Source: Euglena gracilis
Lineage: Eukaryota; Euglenida; Euglenophyceae; Euglenales
Direction: 5' to 3'
Assembly: GCA_039621445.1 (NCBI GenBank)
Contig: CP154956.1
Span: 72,042,914-72,106,913, forward strand
Length of the DNA: 64,000 nt
Numbering within the stretch: the stretch's first letter is position 1; each line of letters starts with the position of its first letter. Made by a program: the position numbers and the translations under genes. Positions 39,031-64,000 of this stretch are shown one piece after another. The notes beneath the pieces were generated by a model. It made no database searches. It had not been told where the DNA came from and saw nothing but the letters and a program-made list of their open reading frames with translations.

Positions 39031-41636
39031 CTTAGGCGGCGCAAATTGCCCAAATTTTTTTCTTTTTTTGCACGTTTGGGGTGCGCGGTTTTTCCGTTTA
39101 CGAAACTCACTGTTTTGTGCTCAAAAATTTGAGAGGGTGACACCAGCACAAAAATTTGGGTGGTTTGGGTCAATTTTAGGCATTTTGACAAAAATTGAAA
39201 ATTTATGGTCGTTTCAGGGGGGGTTTTGGAAAACACCCCCCTGGAACGCCTTGAAAATTTGAAAAGCAGAAAACAGCCGGAGAACACCTGGCCTCTGGAG
39301 CCCCGGTTGTTTGATGCTACCGGACCCTCCCTGTGGAGGGGGGGGTGACACGGTGCTGCAGGTGAAGAAGAGGCAACCGCCTAAGCAACCCGCCTATTTT
39401 TGAACATCTCGTGAGTCCCGAGGTCCAGTGATGGGGGAGGTGAACACACAGCACTGCCCAAAAGATGTCATAATTTCTGGAAGGGATGTTTTAGCGGTAA
39501 ACCGCGCAAAATGAGTTTTTGTGATGAAGAGATGCTGCCCTTACGGAGGGGACTGGCCTGCGAATGAACTTAAAACAAGGTTAGGCGGTTTCCCGCCTAA
39601 AGCAGTGCTGATCTCTCAGGCGGAAACCCGCACAGAAGGGTTTGAGAGTGAGAACAGTTCGTGTTCGTGGATGACACGTGGGAGCAGGAATTGGGAACGC
39701 GCAGAAACCTCCAGAAGTCGGCCATTACGTGAAGTTGTTAATGAACAAGTTTGGGGGAGAGGGAGGGGATTTTGAGACATTGGTGAATGGTAGCAGTGGG
39801 CGGTTATCCGCGTACTTCGCTTTTGCTTTGCGCGGGTTTCCGCACAGATGAGGTTTGGGCGGAAATCCGCGTGGAGCTTGTTGCTGTTCTGATGGGTTGT
39901 GTTTGTGATATTTCGGTGTCCCAGTATTGTCGGTGTCAGTGGTGACGTGTGGCGACATCGTTTTTGAAAGTTGGGCGGGACAGGTTGAAAGTGAGCTGTG
40001 GCTGCTGTGCCTGGACAGCAAGCACCCGAGCAGGCGGAAACCCGCCTGGCATTTGAGCAGGAGGTGGACACCCTCCTCTCCAATGAGGAGGCGGTAATGT
40101 TCCCCCTGGCTAGTGCTGGAGGGGTGGCTGCAGGGAGAGCAGTGGAACGCATGTGTCAGTTGCCAGGCCGGGTGAGCTACGGTGGAGAAGATATTTTGTT
40201 ACCGTCCCGAAAAAAGGCCAAAAACCTGAGGTTGATTTCTCAGGAGGAACAAAAGCACCTCCCAGGGCCCTCCACTTTGAATCCAACGGTGTTTGTGGCC
40301 CGAAATCAGGGTTTGGGGAAGGCTGACGAAGAAGTGATTCAAGATATGGACGGAGAAACGCCTGTTTCAGCAGCTGGTGGCAGCAATCGCAAAATTTTGC
40401 AGGGGTTTCGGAAAGAGTCCTCCAAGTTCTGAAAAATTCAAGGCCTTTTTAATTGTTTTTTGAAAGAGTTTTCCAGCATTTTTCCTTTGAAAAGCTGCAG
40501 TTTTCGCTGAATTTCAGACAGAATGCCCAAAGCACCTCTTTTCTGGCTCTGCTTCCTTCGGGTCCGGCAACATGCCTCCGGGGGAGGCAACGGTGGTCTC
40601 CACCGTCAGAAGCCGTGTGGAAGGGGGGTAAACCAGAATGCGGTCGTTCTCAACCAACGCCGGGTTGATGTTTGACCCGATGCATCTGGCTTCCATCCAT
40701 GTAATCACTCTCAGCACAAGTGTGTCCGGTCCTTTTGGAAACCACCCCTGCTCTGAGTGCCCTAGTTTAAGGGCTGGCCGTCTCTCCTCGTTCGGTCAAA
40801 CCCCGCTGGTGCAATCTCCTCTCCCTGGTTTCCATAAACCTCTACCCCTCAAACTCACCACAACACTCCAGACACCATTCAGTTGCAAACTGCAGGCAGC
40901 CTTGGCAACAAAGTCTGTTGTCCGTGTCCTTTGCAAAGATCCACGCCTGTGACTGGTGTCACAAGTAGGGTTGCAAAACTTTGCCACAAACCAGCAGAGT
41001 TCATTTCTAAAGCGGTTTCCATCTCCCCCCCCACCCCATCGTCCACAAATGCTTTGCTTTTTCTGCCCACCCTTAACCCGGCCAGGCGGTTTCCCGCCTG
41101 ATTTCTCTGACTCACAGCTGCTATACCCCCCCCCCCTATGCCTCCTACCAGTCATCAACTGTTTGTGTTATTGTACGCGGTAATCCGTGTACCATGCTTT
41201 GCTTTCACTTTTAGGCGGCAATCCGCGTACAAGTTCATTCTACGCGGATACCCGCCTAAACACTTAACTCCGTCATCTGTCACCTCTTGTTTTGTTTCAC
41301 GCGGTTATCCGCACACACTTGTGTTATTCGTTCGTTTCTCAAATGTTGTTATTGACACAAACCATGGACACACAGCCCCATGTCACACCCATTCAAAGTC
41401 AGTGCTTTTTGACCCGTTTCAAACAGTTCCACTACACCCCCAACTCACACATTCACACACCATCGTAAATTGTTTAAGCGGAATACCGCGCAAAACCACT
41501 TTCAGAAAATTTTGGCTCAAAGCTGCCACACACCCCTCTGAACCTAAAATTTTGTGCCCTTTTAGGGGGGTTTCAAAACAGTCAAAAAACGTAAAAAAAA
41601 ACGCAAAAATTGGTTGGGCAATTCGTGCCGCCTAAG
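39031..41636. mobile_element. CTTAGGCGG transposon, copy 2 (2606 bp)
   Basis: Ends CTTAGGCGGCGCAAATTGCC and its inverted partner; perfect 5-bp target duplication tcagg (39026-39030, 41637-41641). Opposite in orientation to copy 1. Interior hairpin motifs GCGG-N4-CCGC recur (39495, 39585, 39620, 39803, 39830, 40035, 41088, 41178, 41225, 41245, 41300). It lies in MYST intron 7 and stops about 65 bp before exon 8. Confidence 0.92.
39998..40432 (+). CDS. Small transposon-borne open frame (144 codons), function unknown
   Basis: Reads QAETRLAFEQEVDTLL near its start, then Lys/Gln-rich and acidic stretches (EEQKHLPG, ADEEVIQDMDGET). A similar QAETR word appears in a shorter upstream frame (39521-39775) because both cross the same hairpin motif. 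The homologous frame in copy 1 is broken. Conservation between copies is high on both strands, so coding status cannot be decided from this pair. No catalytic transposase motif is seen. Confidence 0.35.
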   Translation: MAAVPGQQAPEQAETRLAFEQEVDTLLSNEEAVMFPLASAGGVAAGRAVERMCQLPGRVSYGGEDILLPSRKKAKNLRLISQEEQKHLPGPSTLNPTVFVARNQGLGKADEEVIQDMDGETPVSAAGGSNRKILQGFRKESSKF

Positions 41637-41654
41637 TCAGGGGTGACCATCGGG

Positions 41655-41713
41655 GGGGACACACCAAATTAGGAATCGGGTCAGGGGGGGACACCAAATT
41701 AGGAATCGGCTCT
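41655..41713 (+). repeat. Tandem duplication containing the exon 8 splice acceptor
   Basis: Two near-identical units, each ending caccaaattaggaatcgg (about 41662-41679 and 41693-41710). The second ttag is the inferred acceptor of exon 8; the first would add a short in-between segment. Confidence 0.75.
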
Positions 41714-41972
41714 CCCCTCTCGGCTCCGGGGCGCGGCCTGCGGTGCCCCCACGCCGGAGCGGCCGCTCTCCGACCTGGGCCTGCGCGGCTTCCTCAGCTA
41801 CTGGAAGGGGGCGGTGCTGGCGGAGCTGCGGCGGTGGCCGCGGCCGGGGACCGTCACCGTGCCGGCCCTCGTCGCCCGCACGTGCGTGCTGGCGGACGAC
41901 GTCGTGTTCACGCTGCGCCGGCTGGGCCTGCTGCAGGAGGAGCCCGGCGGCTGCCGTATCGCGTTTGGGCCG
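41703..41972 (+). CDS. MYST exon 8: catalytic Glu and winged helix
   Basis: Ninety codons in phase: TPERPLSDLGLRGFLSYW, a helix, then VPALVARTCVLADDVVFTL and LRRLGLLQEE. Compared with the family, about a dozen extra residues precede TPERP if the acceptor is right. Confidence 0.9.
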
Positions 41973-42391
41973 GTGCGCACCCAAACCAACAACGATAAAC
42001 AGATTGGGAAATCGTCATGCAAATGTGGGGCTTTGCACACCAGTTCCGGCGGTATCCAAAATTGGAAAGCACAACGAAACGGGTCGTTTCTACCCCATCA
42101 GACAGCATGCATCCCCTGTGCACATCTGTGCTTGCATATGTCCTTGCGCCTCAAAATAGATGTGTTCCCATGTCAACACTCTTGTGGGTTTCTCGCACAT
42201 CTGTCTTGTCAGGACACGCTGGAGCAGCTCAACAACGCCAGCGAGCCCCGACCAATCCGCAGCCGAGCCGCAGGTGCGACGCTGGCTGTGGGCTGCCTCC
42301 AACCGCTGCTGGACATGCGGTACCTGCGGTGGCCGCTTCAGCGCTGCGAGGCCTACGACGCACCCGTGGCTCAGCCATTCTCTGCGCTGGA

Positions 42392-57584
<15,193 letters not shown>

Positions 57585-58169
57585 CTGACGGGACACGGGT
57601 TGGGGAGGCAGGTGGAGGGTCAGGGGAATATTGACCTAACCCCATCCCTTTCATTAAAAGCATAGCACTCTGACGTGAATCACCCTGACGTGAATTTTTA
57701 AAGAAAGCGAAGATGTTTGATCACTAAATGGAGAAAACAGTTCTGGGTCTCTGGATACTAGCATGCAGGAGGCCGGAGACATCGTTCGAGGTCGTTTGAG
57801 GAGGTTGTTTTAAACCCCTGGGCGAGGAGCATAAAAACGTTCGAGGAGGCTCGAGATCAGACGTTCGATCTGGAACCTCCCTATGGTTATCCTCCCAGGG
57901 CGGAGGGGCAGGCCGGTTGGGGGTACTGGAGGTGGGGAGGGGATGGAAGAGAGCGGACTCTGAAGCCACCTCCGAGGTGGTGAAGACCTCCCCGAACATT
58001 CATATGCGGAGAGGGTGGTCCCAGATATTTGCAATTGCCTTGCATTCTGTATCTAGTGTATGGACTGTGGCTGTGAACGCCGATGTCCTGTTCTGTGCCA
58101 CTGTTCTGGTCGTCAAGAATGAAAGCAGGCCAGAGGAGGAGGGTTACGGTCAGAGGAGGCTCAAGAGCC

Positions 58170-58410
58170 TCCTCGAGCCCGTTCGAGCAGGCTCTAGAGC
58201 CTCCTTGAACAAAAATTCCACCATGAGGCTGAAGGAAAAAAAATGAACTAATTTGCCCTGTGTGTGCAACTCCCTTTTGCTGCCCGTATCCTTTTATAGG
58301 CAACTGTTTGCAGATGTTTAAAATATCAAAATCCCTTGCACAGCGCATGCCCTGTGTGCGTAAATCCTGACAACTGTTCGCACAGGGCCCGGAAAACACC
58401 TGTATGCATG
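58170..58410. repeat. Interspersed repeat, cctcgaac family, unit 3
   Basis: Same block order as unit 1, with atatcaaaatcccttgcaca in the middle; bounded by gaggctctagagcctcctc-type palindromes. Confidence 0.7.
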
Positions 58411-58969
58411 TAAGTTTGAGGAGGGTCTCGAGCCGCTTCAAACGTTGTTCGAGGCACGTTTGAGGAGGCTCTAGAGCCTCCTCAGACGTCATTCGAGGTG
58501 GTTCGACGAAGCTTTATGCCCCCCCTGAGCTCAAAAACGTTCGACGAGGCTCGACCTCAAACATTCGTGCTCGAGCCTGCTCCGAAGGTTACCCCCTGAC
58601 AGCCTGAGAGTTCAGAGCCCTGTCAAGCAAGGTCAAAAGGGTCCCAAACCTCGAACCTCGGAAATCGAGTGTCCCTCTACTATAACCCCCTACCACATGC
58701 TCTCAGAAAGGGCACCACGGCGCAGTTGCCAGACATTATCTATAGACTCGCATGATGAGGTTTGGAGACCTGGACAAATTATAAACCATGAACCCCTCCC
58801 CCACTTGTAAACCAGGTTTGTGTGGTGCTGAGCTCTTTACCTGCCTGATGGTGCCATGACGAAGGAAACCTTTGAGACAGTATTTTTCGATTTTTTCTCG
58901 ACTTTTTTTTAACCCTGCATGGGTTTCGGGCCAAAAACGGGGGGGGGGGGGCGGGCGGTCGAAAAACGC

Positions 58970-59230
58970 CCGAGGGATCCTCCTTGAACGATCTCGAACA
59001 TATGTTGGATCATAAAACTGTAATAAAAAAATACACATATTTTCAACTAATTTCAAATTCCTTTCATTGCCGATGCCCTTTTGTACGCAACTGTTTGGAG
59101 GGCCTTTCAAGAACAAAATCCCTTGTGTTGCGTGTGCCCTATGTGTGCAATTCCTCTTTGTTGTACTAGCCCTTTTTGTTGGCACGTTTTTGTAGAAAGT
59201 CCCCCAAAAAAACACCTCCATGCATATACG
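58970..59230. repeat. Interspersed repeat, cctcgaac family, unit 4
   Basis: Contains ctcgaacatatgttggatca, gatgcccttttgtacgcaac and aagaacaaaatcccttgtgt in the family order. Confidence 0.75.
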
Positions 59231-59399
59231 AGGAGAGCCGCAAGAGCCTCCTCGAAAAGCTCAAATGTCAAATGTCATTTGCAGTGGTTCGAGTGGGCTG
59301 TTTCAGCCCCCCCCCCCCCGAGGGGGGCTTAAAAACGATCGAGGAAGCTCGAGCTTGAACGTTCGAGCTCGAATCTCCTCCTTCAGTAACCCCCCCCCC

Positions 59400-60990
59400 C
59401 TGCTAAAACTACTGACCCCCCACCTGCTAACCCCCCTCCTTCGACTGACCAAGCAAACCAGATTCTGCTGACCCCGCGGTTTACAAATGGACCTAAAGGC
59501 ACATCAGCATTTCCTTCTGCAGTTTTTTAATTTTTTTGCGCTTTTTTTGCACTTGGTACTCCTTTGACATCGGCAGCAATTTCGCATTGTCTTTGAGGTA
59601 TTTGGATGCATCTGGTGATTCTCCTCTGGCATGGCAGCAGAAAAAAAAAACGCGAATCACACATTTGGTCAACACAAGTGCACCACGGTGCAACCACACA
59701 GGCAAACCACTCACAGGCAGTGTTAGTTTGGGGGAGGGTAAGGCACATTGGAAAAAGGCGGTCAGAGGGTAAGGCGTAATAAGGGAACCCGTATGAGACG
59801 GTCGGGTCCATTTAAGACGATTTAAAACAGACGACACAAATGCAGCCCCACTGCAGAGTGGAGTGGGGGTGGCTGATGTGGAGGCGGCTGCCTCTCCTGA
59901 TGCAGGGCGTTTAGAGATAAAAAGTGGGAATGCAAGCCATTTGAATAAAGCCCCGCATCATCAAATGGCATTGCAGATGAAAAAAGAAGGCCTGGTTGCA
60001 GGTTGGTGCACCAATCCGGCCAGTCCTAATCCCACTTTTAAGTTGATTAAGTCACGAGACGTCGTGTGACCTTGCGTTTTGGCTGCAGGTCTTCCCACAT
60101 TTCCCACACTCTCCTTCCCCCATTTACAGATTGGCATAGATCAGGGACTTCGGCGACCCTGAAAGCAACCTGTCGCTTCCCAATCTTGCGTGTCAGTGAC
60201 GGATGGGTTGCCAATGCATGTGGACCCAGTCAAAAGCGAAGCCGCTTCTACCTCCAACTTGCTGTTTGAGGGAGAGCCAACGGGCTGCAATGTTGTGACA
60301 ACCGGCCCAAAATATCCCCCGAATGACCCTACACGTTCCGCAGCGGCCGAAGGGGCAACGCTTCCATTGCACACCGGCTGATCAACAGTAACTTGAAAGA
60401 TCCAACGACGTTTCCGGGGCATCAGCGGCCGGCTTTGGTGTCAGAGACGGGCGGAGGAGACCATTGCGGCACGTTGACCTGAAATCAGATCAGTTTGTCC
60501 ATTGCGATTGGGAATGGATGCAAGAGAAAACTGCGGGGGGGGGGGGGGGGATGGTGCCTGCATGGCTTGTTGGGGGGGCCATTTACTTGGGAAGAGACTG
60601 GGGGGGGGTGCGAGGGCTTGACGTGGACATTTGGGAGAGCATTTGGAGGAGCAGAGGTGGGGCAAGGAGTGCGCGAAACGAAGGTCACAGTGAGGGTCTG
60701 CCTTGTCCAATCAGGATCAGTCAGACGTGGTGGGCATCGCCCAACGGTTGATGTCCACCACGTACCTCAAACGTTCCACTCAATGGAACGTTTCCCGAAT
60801 GGAACAGAACTGCACATCCGCGAAATGACAAATCCTGATCAGGGGATGGCAGAGGGGAGCCCCAAGGCAGACCAACAGAAAGAGAGACAAACACAGGGAG
60901 CACCACGCAACCAGGCAGCCAGCCCAGCAGAGGAAGCTGTGGGACAAGTGAGGGGGGCCAGGGGGGCAGACAGGGGAGGGGTAGACGTGG
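59400..60990. other. Interval between RFWD3-like repeats and the 61-64 kb gene
   Basis: No gene is supported. Minus frame 59837-59493 ends in a Lys-rich tail (YQVQKKRKKIKKLQKEM) and could be a terminal exon. + frame 60190-60381 is open with a protein-like composition. Neither has splice or family support. Confidence 0.35.
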
Positions 60991-60997
60991 CTGCGGG

Positions 60998-61190
60998 TCA
61001 CTTGTGGCCCTCCGCGCGCTTCTTGGGGGACCCGCTGCGGCGGTGGGGCACCGTCCGGGGCTTGGCGGGCTTGGGGGACGGCGACCGCTTCGCAGAGCCA
61101 CTGCGGTGCGTCGCCGGGCGGCGCGGCGCGGCGGACTTCGGCGCGGCCAGCTTGCCCGCCGCCGCCCCACCGCTGCCGCTACTGCTGCTG
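60998..61190 (-). CDS. Terminal exon of the 61-64 kb gene
   Basis: Ser/Gly then basic SP-rich peptide, stop TGA at 60998. GC content near 80 percent, in contrast with its flanks. Confidence 0.55.
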
Positions 61191-63893
61191 CCCACCCCGG
61201 CCGTCCCCGTGGCACGGGGACTGGGCCACGCTACAGAGCCTGAGCCAACCCTCCCCCGTCCGGGAAAGGCATCGGAATTGGTTGTGAGAAAATGGGTGGT
61301 TATTCACGGGAGGTTGGTTGACGGGAGGTTGTTGGCCGCAGCCGGCCGCGGCCGATGACAGCCCAACCTCCTGTGAACTAACCTCCGATGCCATCCCACC
61401 CACCCATGAGGAAGTCAATCCAGATGATGATGAAAACGCAGTTTCAGTCAGGAAGTGCCAGCAGCACACCCAGGTTCGCGGCTGCCCATCTAACCCCCCC
61501 CCTAATAAGTGCACGGGTGCGCACATTTTAAGGACGTAGTTTCGGACCCCAAGGGGTGCGCACTTCTTAGGGCATTGCGCGCTTATTAGGGCAAAGCCCA
61601 AAATACTTGCTTTCCACCACTCTTTTCAGTTTTTCTCTTCTTGTGATGTCACGCAATTAATCAAGTGGTTATGTGTCAAATTTGGGCTTGGACGATAAAA
61701 ATTTTGGTCTGAGAAGGACTGTTCTGAGGATTGTGCGCGTTTTCCGACCTGAGATGTGACGATGATTTCTCCTTTGGGGGGGGTGCGCACTTTTTAGGGA
61801 GGTAGTTGCCGACCCTTGAGGGGGTATTAGGGGGGGGGGGGGTTACAGAGTTTCCCATCGAATCTATCACACAGCAATGGGGGTTTGTTAGTGGGAGTGT
61901 GGGTAACTTCCTGGTGTGGGAACAAAAAAACATTTCTGTTGGAGTCATTTTTTTATTAATGCCCCCCACCGCGCAGGGAAACTGCAGCAGTGATGGGGCA
62001 CACCCCGATGGTGGTGGTCATGTGCGGCCCAGGGCGAGCTTTGGCGGTCCGCTTGTGGGTGGGCGACTTGGGCTCCGCGGGGCCCCGGGGGCTGGCGGCG
62101 CGGGCGTCCTCCGCCGCGGCGGCGTCACCAAACAGGTCCTCGAGGGGGGAGAGCACCGCCGCCGCCTCCAGCGCCTGCAGGTCGCTGGGCTGCCACCAGG
62201 CGGGGGTCTGGTGTTGGGGGTTGGGAAGACACTCCTGGCAGACGACAACAGGGATCAACGGTGTCCCCCGCCTCGTCGCATCGGGGGATTGGGCAGAGGG
62301 ACGCCGCTGGGGAAAGGGGGGGGGGGGTCAGGAACCCCAGCAGACTGTTTGGAGGAACTGACAGCATAGACTATACGCATGGGATTATCTCATGTGCGTT
62401 CCATTTGTGGTGTATGCAATGAAGGAGGTGGCGGGCCAGGCAGCACCTACAGCCCAAGTGTATATAAATCATAACAACAACAACAACAACAATAATGATA
62501 ATAATAGTAATCGTAAAAGTAACAACAACAACAAAAACAATATATTAAATTAGTTATGATATAATTATTTTCTTATGTGACAATTTTCTTATGTGACAAT
62601 TTTCTTATGTGACAATAAAAATGGATGACATGGATGCCAGGCGGGCAGGCAGCACCGCTTTGGAACTCACAGAGTCCCCACACCCAGCCCCCTCCTGTCT
62701 GGGGCTCCACACAGAGGTCCAGTGCCGCCACACGACTCAGCACGACCGCCATCTGCTGCTCTGTGGCAGCTCTGCGCTGCTGGTCCCAGGGACGCATGGC
62801 ATCTACGATCAAAGGCTCCGCTATGCCCTATCTGTCCGCATACCATATCTCAACCACTTGGGGGAAGCAACACATATAAACACACACACACACAGAGAGA
62901 GAGAGAGAAGCACACAAAGAAAAATCATCAGATACGCCACAGGAAATGCAATTCGCGAAAAAATTACAGAGATACTTTTCTGTGCTCTTCCATTCCTCTG
63001 GAATGAGAAATCTATTTTAAAAAAATCAGCTGCATTTTATAAATAGAGATACCATTTTATTTGGAAAAAATACATACCTGCATGAAAAATGAAGTTGAGA
63101 TGCCGCGTCGGATGTGCAACAACAAGCCTCCTGGAAGAATTTCATATAGCCCCCCAAAAAGTTGCCACGCCAAAGACAACAGCCGAACCGCCAGCACCAT
63201 GGTTCGGTTGATCCTGGCAGTCGCACACCTTGCCACCCCCCCCCCAAAACGAAGCCGGCAGGCCCCTCCGCCCCGCCCACGCCGCCCTGGCCCCACCGTG
63301 GTCTGCAGCAGGGCCTCGCGCTGCTTCTGCGTCCGCCGCCACGCCTGCTCCAGGGAGTGGTACTGCTCCGACCGGTTCTGCCACGTCCCCCGCAGGGCAG
63401 CCCGGCAGGGCAGAGGGGGGGGGGTGCTACACAGCTGTCTTGGTAACGTCTGACAGAAAACGGATCATTGACTCCTTCCAGAAACCATTTGGCAATTTTC
63501 TCGGCCAGCTGGGAGTGGCGCAACGATCCATCCACCCCACGCAGCCATTCCAGTCGTTCAAGCCCCCAAAAAAGACCAGAATTATGCACCTGGGCCATTT
63601 ACAGACACAAAAAAACTCCATGATTTGGCAGGATGGGATCACAGAATGACACAAGCACCTTCTTTCAGCCCATCCCGAAACTTCGCTGCTCTTCTCACGT
63701 GAAAAAAAAATATCCACCACCAGGCTTCAGAGGGGGGGGGGGTGCTCTGATCGGGAGTTCCTTCACGGTGCGGGACTCCGTCCGAATGTCATTGCGTGCA
63801 CCGAACCGCATCACGACGCGGGAGTCGGAGATGGGTGGGTCGGTGGACGGGCTGAAGAAGCGGTTCCCATGGACCTCCGTTGCGAGCAGACAC
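60998..63893 (-). CDS. Unrecognised multi-exon gene with basic Ser/Pro-rich C-terminus
   Basis: Minus-strand exons: about 63893-63750, 63400-63290, 62802-62680, 62207-62004 and 61190-60998. They read FFSPSTDPPISDSRVVMRFG; NRSEQYHSLEQAWRRTQKQR; RPWDQQRRAATEQQMAVVLS (helical); WWQPSDLQALEAAAVLSPLE then an Ala/acidic and basic linker; and SGSAKRSPSPKPAKP ending SPKKRAEGHK and a TGA at 60998-61000. Donors are GT where visible, and acceptors (caccag, gggcag, gatcgtag) are plausible. The tail resembles SP/KP-rich nuclear proteins, suggesting nuclear localisation, but that is composition only. The 5' end is probably beyond the window. No family recognised. A MITE (61293-61388) and another element (61492-61847) lie in the last intron. 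Confidence 0.5.
61293..61388. mobile_element. Short MITE of the CGGCCG family
   Basis: Starts ggtggttattcacgggaggt, ends acctcctgtgaactaacctcc, with a ggccgcagccggccgcggcc centre. Ends and core match the DDE element at 43937-46540. Confidence 0.75.
61492..61847. mobile_element. MITE with aacccccccctaata ends
   Basis: C-run/taataagtgc left end and attaggggggg right end, inverted. Internal ggggtgcgcac(t)t words repeated three times. Related to 52600-52822. Confidence 0.75.
62004..62207 (-). CDS. Exon of the 61-64 kb gene
   Basis: Sixty-eight codons between caacaccag and gtgtgc on the minus strand. Begins TPAWWQPSDLQALEAAAVLS and ends PTHKRTAKARPGPHM. Confidence 0.55.
62471..62545. repeat. (AAC)n/(AAT)n trinucleotide repeat
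   Basis: AAC units 62475-62492 and 62521-62537 with AAT units between. Confidence 0.9.
62680..62802 (-). CDS. Exon of the 61-64 kb gene
   Basis: MRPWDQQRRAATEQQMAVVL then SRVAALDLCVEPQT, a likely helix, after acceptor gatcgtag. The donor is approximate. Confidence 0.5.
63290..63400 (-). CDS. Exon of the 61-64 kb gene
   Basis: RAALRGTWQNRSEQYHSLEQ then AWRRTQKQREALLQTT, a coiled-coil-like helix. Confidence 0.55.
63750..63893 (-). CDS. Exon of the 61-64 kb gene, most 5' seen
   Basis: LLATEVHGNRFFSPSTDPPI then SDSRVVMRFGARNDIRTESR and VKELPI. Its acceptor side is at about 63893 (no start codon seen). Confidence 0.55.
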
Positions 63894-64000
63894 CACTTTC
63901 GACCCCTTCCCTCCCCGCCTACAAATCCAGGTTTAACAAAAGAAGGGGGGTCTTCCGAATTGAAATGGGGTCTGGCCAGGGTCTCAAGGGAGATCTCTGC

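Noticed and set aside
60495-61358. 287-codon + frame
   Set aside because: It crosses the antisense of the basic C-terminal exon at 60998-61190 and has no family signal.

Overview
The window is nuclear DNA from a eukaryote I cannot place taxonomically. Exons are short, very GC-rich and scattered. Introns are long, T-rich and filled with transposons, (GT)n/(CA)n arrays and runs of 8-20 G or C. Many gene pieces end at GTGNG/GTAAGT donors and begin after (C)n-AG acceptors. There are no operons, ribosome binding sites or prokaryotic gene spacing. One TTAGGG-type array (CCCTAA on the + strand) is present. An alga or other protist with an expanded, intron-rich genome fits, but this is inference.

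Layout. (1) 0.6-2.4 kb: a hAT-like element sitting in a (GT)n array, with a second, different element nested inside it. (2) 2.8-7.8 kb, + strand: exons of a WAPL-like cohesin-release factor. (3) 8.4-10.3 kb: a decayed DIRS-like retroelement with inverted arms, then a 300-bp foldback. (4) 12.4-16.44 kb: a compositional island rich in tiny hairpins, with two long overlapping minus-strand reading frames of unknown function. (5) 16.7-17.85 kb: a rearranged relative of the CTTAGGCGG transposon family. (6) 18.1-21.0 kb, + strand: an unrecognised multi-exon gene. (7) 25.76-42.4 kb, + strand: a MYST histone acetyltransferase (chromobarrel, C2HC finger, acetyl-CoA site) in nine exons. Two of its introns hold near-full copies of one 2.6-kb transposon in opposite orientations. 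(8) 57.6-42.6 kb, minus strand: an RFWD3-like RING E3 ligase, tail-to-tail with the MYST gene. One of its introns carries a DDE-transposase element with palindromic CGGCCG arrays and a telomere-like block. (9) 53.8-59.4 kb: a diverged repeat family plus several MITEs. (10) 63.9-61.0 kb, minus strand: exons of an unrecognised gene with a basic Ser/Pro-rich tail.

Three of the recognisable genes act in chromatin or genome maintenance (WAPL, MYST acetyltransferase, RFWD3). They lie on both strands and nothing suggests co-regulation. The points most worth following up are the two-ORF hairpin-rich island, the CTTAGGCGG family with 5-bp target duplications and hairpin motif arrays, the MYST intron that lacks GT-AG but has complementary ends, and the telomere-like array enclosed in a transposon. 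Exon boundaries come from reading splice sites and family alignment by eye; none was tested with transcripts.
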